A DNA stretch of 5,551 bases. Source: Promethearchaeota archaeon. Lineage in GTDB: Archaea > Asgardarchaeota > Lokiarchaeia > Sigynarchaeales > MK-D1. A model generated the notes under the pieces. The model searched no databases. It worked only from the letters and a program-made list of their open reading frames with translations, and was not told the DNA's origin. The DNA lies in NCBI GenBank assembly GCA_016839865.1, contig JAEOTN010000007.1, positions 1 to 5,551 of the forward strand. The letters run 5' to 3'. Positions 1 through 5,551 of this stretch are shown one piece after another. A program made the translations under genes and the position numbers. How positions within the stretch are numbered: position 1 is the first letter of the stretch; the number at the start of each line of letters is the position of its first letter.

Positions 1-47
1 CCTAATAGAATGAAACTGAAACTCTAGGGTCAAACGGCTTAGTCTAA

Positions 48-614
48 TTATCGAAGATCTCGAATAATTCTCTCAAGTAGCGTAATTCTTGTTTCTAACT
101 GTTCGACTTTACTTTGCAGATTTTCGTGTGACTGAATCAATGTATCTATGTTCATAGTTTGTGATCTCGTTTCTGTTGGTCTCGCAGAAGGAGCAGGTCT
201 TGCAACTGGAGTAGGACGTGATGGTGGTTGATACTGTGATGGGGGTGTAATTGGTTCTGGCTGTCTTCTTTCTGCAACCGGTGGGGTGGACGTCATCGCT
301 GCGACTTGTGATGGAGATGCCCAATCTGACATTTTCTCATTTTGTGTTGCAGAAGCTTTCTGATCGCCGAAAAGAAATGAAGCATGCTCACGCATATTAT
401 CAGTTACAATTTTAAGCTGCACCGGATTTAGAGAGAATCCTACATTGAACAGTATTTGATCGATTTTTTCTTCCAAATGGCTCGAGGTAAACCGCACAAT
501 TTGTATCTGCTCCTCAATACTATCATCTATCTTAACCTGCAAATACCAATCTTCTTTTACTTGTGACAACTCTAGGATATACTTAGTCTCTGGGATTTTT
601 ACTTGGTAACTCAA
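48..614 (-). CDS. Unrecognised protein with N-terminal alpha/beta domain, Pro-rich linker and C-terminal leucine zipper
   Basis: I do not recognise this 188-residue protein. Residues 1-85 look like a small folded domain: alternating hydrophobic stretches around 2-7, 11-19, 21-29 and 34-42 suggest four beta strands, followed by two likely helices (45-57 and 63-82). Residues 99-150 form a disordered linker with 14 prolines. Residues 156-188 form a coiled coil with Leu at 159, 166, 173, 180 and 187, so it probably dimerises. There is no signal peptide or membrane segment, so it is likely cytoplasmic. The start is TTG: the in-frame stop TAA lies only one codon upstream, so no earlier start exists, and GGTGAAA sits six bases before it. 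It is divergent from the flavin-binding gene. An adaptor or scaffold role is only an inference. The coding call is strong because of the clean domain-linker-coil layout and the ribosome binding site. Confidence 0.82.
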   Translation of the reverse strand: MSYQVKIPETKYILELSQVKEDWYLQVKIDDSIEEQIQIVRFTSSHLEEKIDQILFNVGFSLNPVQLKIVTDNMREHASFLFGDQKASATQNEKMSDWASPSQVAAMTSTPPVAERRQPEPITPPSQYQPPSRPTPVARPAPSARPTETRSQTMNIDTLIQSHENLQSKVEQLETRITLLERIIRDLR

Positions 615-806
615 ATCTTATTTCACCAATTATACGTTTTTGATGTCTAAACATATCTTATTGGATACTTCTGTATTATTACATTTTTCTCTGACATGCA
701 AAAAAATGAATGATAATATTGTAATGTGAGTGAAATTAATAATTATGATGCAAATATTTGACTTAGAGCCTAAATAATCAAATTGATAACAATTGTGGAT
801 CTATCT
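615..806. other. Divergent intergenic region between the zipper gene and the flavin-binding gene
   Basis: This A+T-rich spacer must hold both promoters. A possible TATA-like stretch for the rightward gene is TAAATAATC near 771-779, about 30 bases before the ATG at 807, which would give a very short leader. A weak candidate for the leftward gene is AAGATATG near 651-660 on the minus strand. I see no small ORF, strong hairpin or RNA gene here. Confidence 0.35.
621..627 (-). promoter_or_regulatory. Shine-Dalgarno sequence deciding the TTG start at 614
   Basis: On the minus strand GGTGAAA lies six bases before the TTG codon. GGTGA matches the archaeal anti-Shine-Dalgarno complement (GGAGGTGAT). 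Only the stop codon TAA and one codon (GAT) separate it from TTG, so it supports TTG as the true start. Confidence 0.5.
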
Positions 807-1331
807 ATGGCATCTAGAACTTTGCAATTTGATTTTGTTGAGAAATTCCTCAGAAGTAAGGATTATGGGATTTTAGGCACAATTTCACCAGATGGCTTCC
901 CACATTCCTCCAGTATTTTGTATAGTGTTTCACCTAGAGAGAGTAAATTTGTATTATACGTTCTATCAATGAGGAATTATAAAAAAGTAAAGAACATCAA
1001 GGCAAATCCAAAAGTGTCTTTTGTTATTCCTTTCCCCCACTATATTCTTAGATTTCCTCCACCATCCAGCATACAATTTCAAGGTGAGGCCGAAATTATT
1101 CCTTGGGAAACAAAAGAAGCTCAAGATGTATTCCAAAGGACTCGAGTTCTTCGTTTGACTCTAAAACAAGGATTGGAAAAGCCAAAAGAGACTATTTTTA
1201 TCAAAATCATTCCAAGAAAGAAAATGTTTGGTTATGGTCTGGGGATGGGACTAATGGAGATACGTAAAGATGAAGCCTCAGGTGATTTTGATTGTATTAT
1301 TCCAAAAAGTCGATTAGAGCGCATTCTTTGA
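807..1331 (+). CDS. PNPOx-like split-barrel flavin-binding protein (pyridoxamine 5'-phosphate oxidase family)
   Basis: A 174-residue cytoplasmic protein of the FMN/F420-binding split-barrel superfamily. A short N-terminal helix (FVEKFL, 10-15) leads into the first barrel strands, GILGTISPDGFPHSSSI (21-37). This is the family's usual opening, in which a 'DG-P' turn joins two strands. NYKKVKNIKANPKVSF (57-72) matches the usual helix-turn-strand that helps bind the cofactor phosphate, and later strands are near 89-98 and 118-128. Length is normal for stand-alone members. The family includes FMN and F420 oxidoreductases and haem-binding members, and the cofactor and substrate cannot be decided from sequence alone. 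I prefer ATG at 807, preceded by GTGGAT. An in-frame TTG at 783 would add eight residues but has no visible ribosome binding site. The 3' end overlaps the convergent Kelch gene by 18 bases. Confidence 0.85.
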   Translation: MASRTLQFDFVEKFLRSKDYGILGTISPDGFPHSSSILYSVSPRESKFVLYVLSMRNYKKVKNIKANPKVSFVIPFPHYILRFPPPSSIQFQGEAEIIPWETKEAQDVFQRTRVLRLTLKQGLEKPKETIFIKIIPRKKMFGYGLGMGLMEIRKDEASGDFDCIIPKSRLERIL

Positions 1332-2492
1332 GGTATTAGATAATTTTAATTTATCAACAAGCACTATTAACAATAATGGAGACAATACAAATAATATTGA
1401 AATGGGTACAGTTGTATGTGTAGTATCTTTCGGGTCACTCCATTGATAGTTGCCATCCTTTAACTTTAACATCCAAAGATCGTTTAGTGTGTTTTCACCA
1501 TTGTAACCTCCGAATAAAAATGCTTTTTGATTGTTCTCATCATAAACAAAAGGTGCTTCATATCGAGCTGGTGGAGAAGAAGAAGTTTCAATTTCTTCCC
1601 ATGTATCTTGTGAATGGTCATATTTCCATGTATCATCTATACCTTCTAAAGAAATCACACTCCCTGTTCTACCTCCAAATATAATGGAGTTTTTATTCTG
1701 TTGATCATAGATCATGGAATGCCAGTATCGGTTAGATGGTTTTATAGTAGAATTCAACTCAACCCATATGTCATTCTCACAATCAAGAACCCAAGTATCA
1801 TCCTTCTTACCATAATCATTTCCACCAAATAGGATCATATATTCGTTATCACTATCATAAACCATTGAATGTCCATACCTTTTCGCAGGCTTTGTTAAAG
1901 ATATTATTTGTGTCCAGGTTTTATTTTCTAGATGGTAAGTCCAGGTATCACTAAGAAGGATGTCGAACGCACCGTAACCTCCAAATAAGATTATACGGTT
2001 ATTATTCGCATCATAGACTAAAGGACTTGAACTTCTCACTGGAGGTGTACTAGATTCTTCAAGATTTGTCCAAGTCTTACTTTCTAGACTAAATTCCCAA
2101 AGATCATTTACTCTTCCATATGCAGTCACACCCCCAAATAATAAAACTGAATTACTCATGGGATTATATACCATTGAATGACTGTATCTTTCATCTGGTT
2201 GTACATCCAACAATAGCAATTTCCATGAATTGGTTTTTATGTTATAGATCCAAGTATCATTACGAAGAAGAGATTCCCAGTCGTGATGCATAGGATCTTC
2301 TAGGCCTCCAAAGAGAATTATTTCTTGATTATTCGGATCATACACCATATTGGAACCAGTTCGAGGGGAAGGTTTGTTCCCATTCCCGTGTACTTTAAAC
2401 GGTTCAATAGTAGTGGATGACATTATTAAACTAAGAAATAGAAAAATTTGTAGTAGGAGGCGATAATTCAATTCAATAATCCTGTTTCGCAT
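1314..2492 (-). CDS. Surface-anchored six-blade Kelch beta-propeller protein
   Basis: This 392-residue protein carries six Kelch repeats. Each has a pattern like Y-x-H-S-M-V-Y-D-x-x-N, then hydrophobic residues and (L/I)FGG, then D-x-W about 12-25 residues on. The 'Y(D/N)' markers fall at 51, 109, 160, 212, 262 and 317, giving one six-blade propeller over about 41-352. The N-terminus is a signal peptide (basic residues, then hydrophobic 12-24). Residues 362-379 form a transmembrane helix followed by a short Lys-rich tail (380-392), so the propeller should face outside. N-glycosylation sequons are visible at N78, N190 and N247. Kelch propellers usually bind proteins or glycans, and no catalytic residues are evident. 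The start is ATG at 2492. An in-frame TTG at 2471 would also give a good signal peptide and has AGGAT about seven bases before it. The gene lies behind the sugar dehydrogenase region on the same strand. Confidence 0.9.
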   Translation of the reverse strand: MRNRIIELNYRLLLQIFLFLSLIMSSTTIEPFKVHGNGNKPSPRTGSNMVYDPNNQEIILFGGLEDPMHHDWESLLRNDTWIYNIKTNSWKLLLLDVQPDERYSHSMVYNPMSNSVLLFGGVTAYGRVNDLWEFSLESKTWTNLEESSTPPVRSSSPLVYDANNNRIILFGGYGAFDILLSDTWTYHLENKTWTQIISLTKPAKRYGHSMVYDSDNEYMILFGGNDYGKKDDTWVLDCENDIWVELNSTIKPSNRYWHSMIYDQQNKNSIIFGGRTGSVISLEGIDDTWKYDHSQDTWEEIETSSSPPARYEAPFVYDENNQKAFLFGGYNGENTLNDLWMLKLKDGNYQWSDPKDTTHTTVPISILFVLSPLLLIVLVDKLKLSNTSKNAL

Positions 2493-2494
2493 TC

Positions 2495-2511
2495 GTACTC
2501 ATATAAAGTAC
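2495..2511 (-). promoter_or_regulatory. TATA-like box inside a short inverted repeat before the Kelch gene
   Basis: Read on the minus strand, GTACT and AGTAC form perfect 5-base arms around TTTATATG. The TATA-like core is centred only about 12 bases before the annotated ATG. An archaeal transcript from it would begin near 2478, inside the current reading frame and just before the TTG at 2471. A second candidate, TTAAATAAA near 2520-2528, would instead serve the ATG. Which of the two is used is unresolved. Confidence 0.3.
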
Positions 2512-2545
2512 TACTCAAATTTATTTAAGAAAAGTCTATTGAACA

Positions 2546-2881
2546 TCATTTTCGACTGAACGAAAATCTCTTCTTTCTTGACATCATAACTGGAATCAAA
2601 AGGAGTAGGACAATATTTGGATGTGTTGTCTCTTATTCTTCTTTACTTGAGGTGGAGGTTACAGTTTGAGTGGTTGGTGTCGTTATGGTTTCTGATGACG
2701 TTTCACTCGTTTGCGTTGATGAGCTGATTTCACTAGTTGTGTTATGGAAATAGTCGATCCTTGAGAATCCATAGTTTAACTCTTCATTATGGAAAAACTT
2801 AATAGAAATTACTAAACCACTCCCACGATCATATGTCCAAACTGCATTCCATCCCGGATAAAACGGATAATTATGATCTAA
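2546..2881 (-). pseudogene. Out-of-frame tail of a surface protein: beta module, Ser/Thr stalk, TAA, hydrophobic anchor
   Basis: Reading the minus strand from 2881 gives 82 codons, a TAA (2635-2633), then 28 more codons in the same frame to TGA at 2546. The first 47 residues are a beta-rich module with PFYPGWNAVWTYDRGSG and ISIKFF. Residues 48-79 are a stalk with 23 Ser/Thr out of 32, preceded by an N-T-T sequon. After the TAA come ETTHPN, a short hydrophobic run (about 12 residues) and a basic end with RKKR. Stalk, hydrophobic run and basic end is the layout of an anchored archaeal surface protein, which is unlikely by chance in a third reading frame. No ATG, GTG or TTG opens the frame upstream of the stalk, so it cannot be a normal independent gene. 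It starts exactly at the stop of the sugar dehydrogenase, one base out of frame. It is either the frameshifted end of that enzyme or a remnant of another gene. Confidence 0.7.
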
Positions 2882-4062
2882 ACCGGAACAATCTCGTAAA
2901 TCTGACCACTATGAGAAACTACATACAATTCATTGGTTTCATCAATCCCAAAAGAAACAATTTGCTTAGGATCTTTTAATAGCAACATGTTATCAACGTC
3001 CCCCTGGCTAGTATACTTCAACATCCATATTCTCCCACTACCATAGTCCGCGTACAGATAATACCCATATAGATCAGGTAATTCAGTACCTCGATAGACA
3101 AATCCTCCGGTTATTGAAATTCCATCGTTGTGATCATATTCAACAATTGGTTTCTCAATTCCATCTTTATTACACGTGATTCCTAAACAGTGTTTACCTT
3201 CCATTTCATCCCAACCGTAATTTTTTCCCTTTTCAACTAGATTAACTTCTTCATATCGATTTTGTCCTACATCTGCTAACCATAAATCTCCAGTTATGCT
3301 ATCAAAGCTAAATCTCCATGGATTCCGTAACCCATAAGCGTATATCTCTTCTTTGTACCCATCGGTATTATCCACAAAAGGATTATCGTGGGGAATCGAG
3401 TAATTATTTCCCGGAGATGTTTCATCAACATCAATTCTCAATAATGAACCAAGAAGAGTTGTCCTATCCTGACCATTACCATCTGGATCATTTGCCAAGC
3501 CCCCATCGCCCATTGCGATATACAGATACTCATCTGGACCAAACGTAATTTGACCACCATTGTGATTTGAATATGGTTGATTAATCTCTAAAATGATTAC
3601 TTCGCTAGAAATATTTGCTTTGTTTTGATCTGTTTCATCAACTACAAACCTTGAAATGACTGTTCTTCGAGGATTATTTGCAGTATAATCAAGAAAGAAG
3701 TATCCGTTTTCCTGGTATTTTGGATGGAATGTAAGTCCAAGCAATCCCATCTCTCCACCATATGCTACTCTATCGGTTATGTCTAGAAATACACCATAAT
3801 TTGATGTATTTGGATTATTATCAAATACTATTATTCTTCCAGGTTGCTCTACCACAAATATTCGATTTGATTGATCTCCAGAATTTTGTAAGTCAACAGG
3901 GTGATCGAATGTAAGACTGGGAAAAGAATTCTCCAATTTGTAGTCAATTATTATTGTTGATCCATCATCTAAGTTAATTGGAAGATAAATAAAAATAATT
4001 CCTACAACTACAACCAATGGAAAAAAAACAGCTATGGATCTAATATAATGCTTTGATCTCAA
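2878..4062 (-). CDS. Membrane-anchored PQQ-dependent glucose/sorbosone (aldose) dehydrogenase
   Basis: This 394-residue protein belongs to the glucose/sorbosone dehydrogenase family, six-bladed propellers that use PQQ to oxidise aldoses to lactones outside the cytoplasm. Visible signatures in order are EQPGRI (72-77), GGEMGLLGLTFHP (102-114), NHNGGQITFGPD (166-177), GDGG (185-188), GSLLRID (205-211), GLRNPWRFSFD (244-254), NYGWDEMEG (281-289), TGGFVYRG (318-325) and YADYGSGRIW (337-346). By family comparison H167 is the likely catalytic base, and R247-N248 are likely PQQ contacts. C292 and C297 may form a disulfide. Residues 9-29 form a signal anchor behind a basic start, so the propeller should be extracytoplasmic. 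The start is TTG, immediately after an in-frame TAA. The propeller ends normally at GQIYEIVPV, but a one-base change at the stop would extend it into a Ser/Thr stalk. An archaeal homologue from Pyrobaculum is known. The true sugar is unknown. Confidence 0.92.
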   Translation of the reverse strand: MRSKHYIRSIAVFFPLVVVVGIIFIYLPINLDDGSTIIIDYKLENSFPSLTFDHPVDLQNSGDQSNRIFVVEQPGRIIVFDNNPNTSNYGVFLDITDRVAYGGEMGLLGLTFHPKYQENGYFFLDYTANNPRRTVISRFVVDETDQNKANISSEVIILEINQPYSNHNGGQITFGPDEYLYIAMGDGGLANDPDGNGQDRTTLLGSLLRIDVDETSPGNNYSIPHDNPFVDNTDGYKEEIYAYGLRNPWRFSFDSITGDLWLADVGQNRYEEVNLVEKGKNYGWDEMEGKHCLGITCNKDGIEKPIVEYDHNDGISITGGFVYRGTELPDLYGYYLYADYGSGRIWMLKYTSQGDVDNMLLLKDPKQIVSFGIDETNELYVVSHSGQIYEIVPV

Positions 4063-4085
4063 TTAATCGCCGTATTTTTTACGTC

Positions 4086-4093
4086 TATATAAT
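4086..4093 (-). promoter_or_regulatory. TATA box of the sugar dehydrogenase gene
   Basis: The minus strand reads AATTATATAG here, centred about 27 bases before the TTG at 4062. At the usual archaeal spacing, transcription would begin at or within a base or two of the start codon, giving a leaderless mRNA. GGCGAT lies just before the start and only partly matches a Shine-Dalgarno, so initiation through a short leader is not excluded. Confidence 0.45.
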
Positions 4094-4189
4094 TCTTTAA
4101 ATCTTGGAAAATTTTGTATCCTCTATTTAGTAACTTCAATTAATTTTTGCAATATTACGACTTATTGCTAAAATTCTAGTATATCTGCC

Positions 4190-4197
4190 TTTATATA
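4190..4197 (+). promoter_or_regulatory. TATA box of the TPR gene
   Basis: TTTATATA is a near-consensus archaeal TATA box centred about 42 bases before the ATG at 4235. Transcription would start near 4219, leaving a leader of roughly 16 bases. That leader contains AGGA at 4229-4232, two bases before the ATG, which is close for a ribosome binding site. Confidence 0.55.
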
Positions 4198-4234
4198 GAT
4201 TTAAAATAGAAGTCGCCTATTCTAGATTAGGAAT

Positions 4235-5551
4235 ATGCTTATTAAACAAGCGTATGAATTATTTGGTGCAGGCAAATTAGATGAGGCATATTCCATATTA
4301 GACTCCCAAATCTCAAAGGATAATCATGAAGAATTAATCCTGAAAGCAATCATTCTGGGAAAAAAGGGAGAAATTTCTGCTGCCAATCGATTGATCGAAA
4401 GTTTGTTTGAACAAGTTCAACTCGACGAAGTGAAATTCAAATGTCTTATTGTAAAAGCGTCCTTGTTACTAGAATCAGGAGAAATAAAAACCGCGGAGAG
4501 TGTAATAGAAGAGGCTGAGATGATATTTCCTTTACTCAAAAAGGAAGATGTTGTCTTCTATGAGAAGTGGAATGGATCTAGACTTTCGATAAAAGGCCAA
4601 ATTCTGATCAAACTTGGTAATCTCAATGAAGCAATTAACTGCTTGAGTAATAGTTTAGTTATTCGACAACAACTAGATGATCAGTATGATATTGCGACTT
4701 CGTTGCTTAGATTAGGTGAAGCATATCTAATAAAAGGAGAACTGGATCTAGCACTGGGATATCATCGGTTTTCTTTACCCATATACAGAACACTGGGAAA
4801 CCAAATAAAAGTTGCTAGGACCTTGCTTAATATTGGGGACATCCTTTACCAAAAGGGGAATCTAGATTTGTCCTTACAAACATTTTATAGTTGCTTAGAT
4901 CTCTATGAAAAACAAGGCAACACATATTTTATTGCAAGTTGTCACTATTCAATTGGGACAATCTTTCTTCAGAATGGAGACCTAAATAAATCATTAGAGA
5001 ATATTCAAAGAAGTTTGAAGATCTTCCACGAACTAGGTAATAATTACGAGATGGGGAGATCTCTTAACAAGTTGGGAGAACTGTATTTCAATAATAGTGA
5101 TTTAGTACTTGCTCAACACTATTTTCAAAAGAGTTTAGAAATAAAAGAAAAGATTGGTAATTTAACTGATATTGCTAGTACACTTAACAATCTAGGGAAA
5201 ACGCATGCTATTATCAAAGAATTTGATGAATCTATTTCTTATTATAATAAAAGCTTAGAAATTTTTAGAGAAAGTGGTAATCAAAATCAAGTTGCCAGCA
5301 CATTATATGAACTAATTATTGCGATAATTGATTCAAATACAACTGCAGATTTAGAATTGAACATTTCTGAACTGGAGGAAATCTCAACAACTTCGATAAA
5401 CCCAGTAAATGAGTTATACTACAGAATTGCACATGCATATTATCTAAAACAGGTGAAAAATGATACTTACGAGGCAATTAAGTTATTTAAGCAAGTTGTA
5501 GATGAAAAAATCATTAACTTTGAAATTTCAATTTTCTCCATGTTAAACTAC
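4235..5551 (+). CDS. Tetratricopeptide (TPR) repeat protein, 5' part, running off the window
   Basis: The reading frame is open from ATG 4235 to the last base, 439 residues with no stop, so the C-terminus lies outside the window. It is an all-helical repeat protein. Two or three less regular TPR-like helix pairs fill 1-105 (for example GAGKLDEAYSIL and SGEIKTAESVIEEAE). Then come six repeats with a conserved Gly at 121, 161, 201, 241, 281 and 321, exactly 40 residues apart. Each has the pattern L-x-x-(L/I)-G-x-x-(Y/H), then a small turn such as KGNLDLAL, then a helix ending S-L-x-I/L-x-x-x-x-G-N. This 40-residue form resembles the kinesin light chain/LGN class of TPRs, which bind protein partners. 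Residues 360-439 are less regular and include another TPR-like segment (YEAIKLFKQVV). There is no signal peptide or membrane segment, so it is cytoplasmic. The partner is unknown, and an effector domain could lie beyond the window. Confidence 0.9.
   Translation, partial: MLIKQAYELFGAGKLDEAYSILDSQISKDNHEELILKAIILGKKGEISAANRLIESLFEQVQLDEVKFKCLIVKASLLLESGEIKTAESVIEEAEMIFPLLKKEDVVFYEKWNGSRLSIKGQILIKLGNLNEAINCLSNSLVIRQQLDDQYDIATSLLRLGEAYLIKGELDLALGYHRFSLPIYRTLGNQIKVARTLLNIGDILYQKGNLDLSLQTFYSCLDLYEKQGNTYFIASCHYSIGTIFLQNGDLNKSLENIQRSLKIFHELGNNYEMGRSLNKLGELYFNNSDLVLAQHYFQKSLEIKEKIGNLTDIASTLNNLGKTHAIIKEFDESISYYNKSLEIFRESGNQNQVASTLYELIIAIIDSNTTADLELNISELEEISTTSINPVNELYYRIAHAYYLKQVKNDTYEAIKLFKQVVDEKIINFEISIFSMLNY

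Noticed and set aside
109..324. Minus-strand 71-codon frame inside the zipper gene
   Set aside because: It is an out-of-frame shadow within the Pro-rich coding region, with low-complexity Ser/Thr/Cys content and no domain pattern.
675..726. Possible hairpin ATTACA/TGTAAT in the divergent spacer
   Set aside because: Six-base arms about 36 bases apart in A+T-rich sequence are expected by chance.
1332..1360. T-rich stretch after the flavin-binding gene as a terminator
   Set aside because: The T runs are short and lie inside the convergent Kelch coding sequence, so composition alone does not support a terminator.
1487..1684. Plus-strand 65-codon frame opposite the Kelch gene
   Set aside because: It lies antisense to well-conserved Kelch repeats, and its product has no recognisable features.
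2878..2890. Programmed -1 frameshifting at the dehydrogenase stop
   Set aside because: No X-XXY-YYZ slippery heptamer or strong downstream hairpin is visible, so mutation, assembly error or gene remnant is more likely. Kept only as an option in the findings.
3318..3548. Plus-strand 76-codon frame opposite the sugar dehydrogenase gene
   Set aside because: It lies antisense to the conserved propeller motifs. The His-rich product is explained by the Asp- and Gly-rich coding on the other strand.

Overview
The window is an A+T-rich stretch that looks archaeal. Near-consensus TATA boxes sit at archaeal distances from start codons. Two genes begin with TTG directly behind an in-frame stop, one of them with a GGTGA-type Shine-Dalgarno. 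Several products are secreted or surface proteins anchored by a hydrophobic segment. The regular 40-residue TPR array and the Ser/Thr-stalk surface proteins resemble what is common in Asgard archaea (Heimdallarchaeia-like). That placement is an inference from style, not proof. No mobile element, CRISPR array, tRNA or rRNA gene was seen.

Layout from left to right. (1) A minus-strand gene (48-614) for an unrecognised protein with a small N-terminal domain, a proline-rich linker and a textbook leucine zipper at the C-terminus. (2) A divergent intergenic region, then a plus-strand gene for a PNPOx-like split-barrel flavin-binding protein (807-1331, possible TTG start at 783). (3) Overlapping its 3' end by 18 bases, a convergent minus-strand gene for a six-blade Kelch propeller with signal peptide and C-terminal membrane anchor (1314-2492). 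(4) A stretch that seems non-coding (2493-2877) but holds the out-of-frame tail of a surface protein: a beta-rich module, a Ser/Thr-rich stalk, an in-frame TAA, then a short hydrophobic segment with a basic end. (5) A minus-strand gene for a membrane-anchored PQQ-dependent sugar dehydrogenase (2878-4062). (6) A compact divergent promoter region with facing TATA boxes. (7) The 5' part of a plus-strand TPR gene (4235 onward) that runs off the window end.

Genes 3 to 5 form a same-strand group of cell-surface beta-propeller proteins. The most notable observation is that the sugar dehydrogenase frame stops exactly where a one-base shift (for example TTT restored to TTTT) would join it to the hidden tail. 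The gene may therefore be a frameshifted form of a longer, doubly anchored surface enzyme, or the tail may be the remains of a different surface-protein gene. The other genes show no clear shared pathway.
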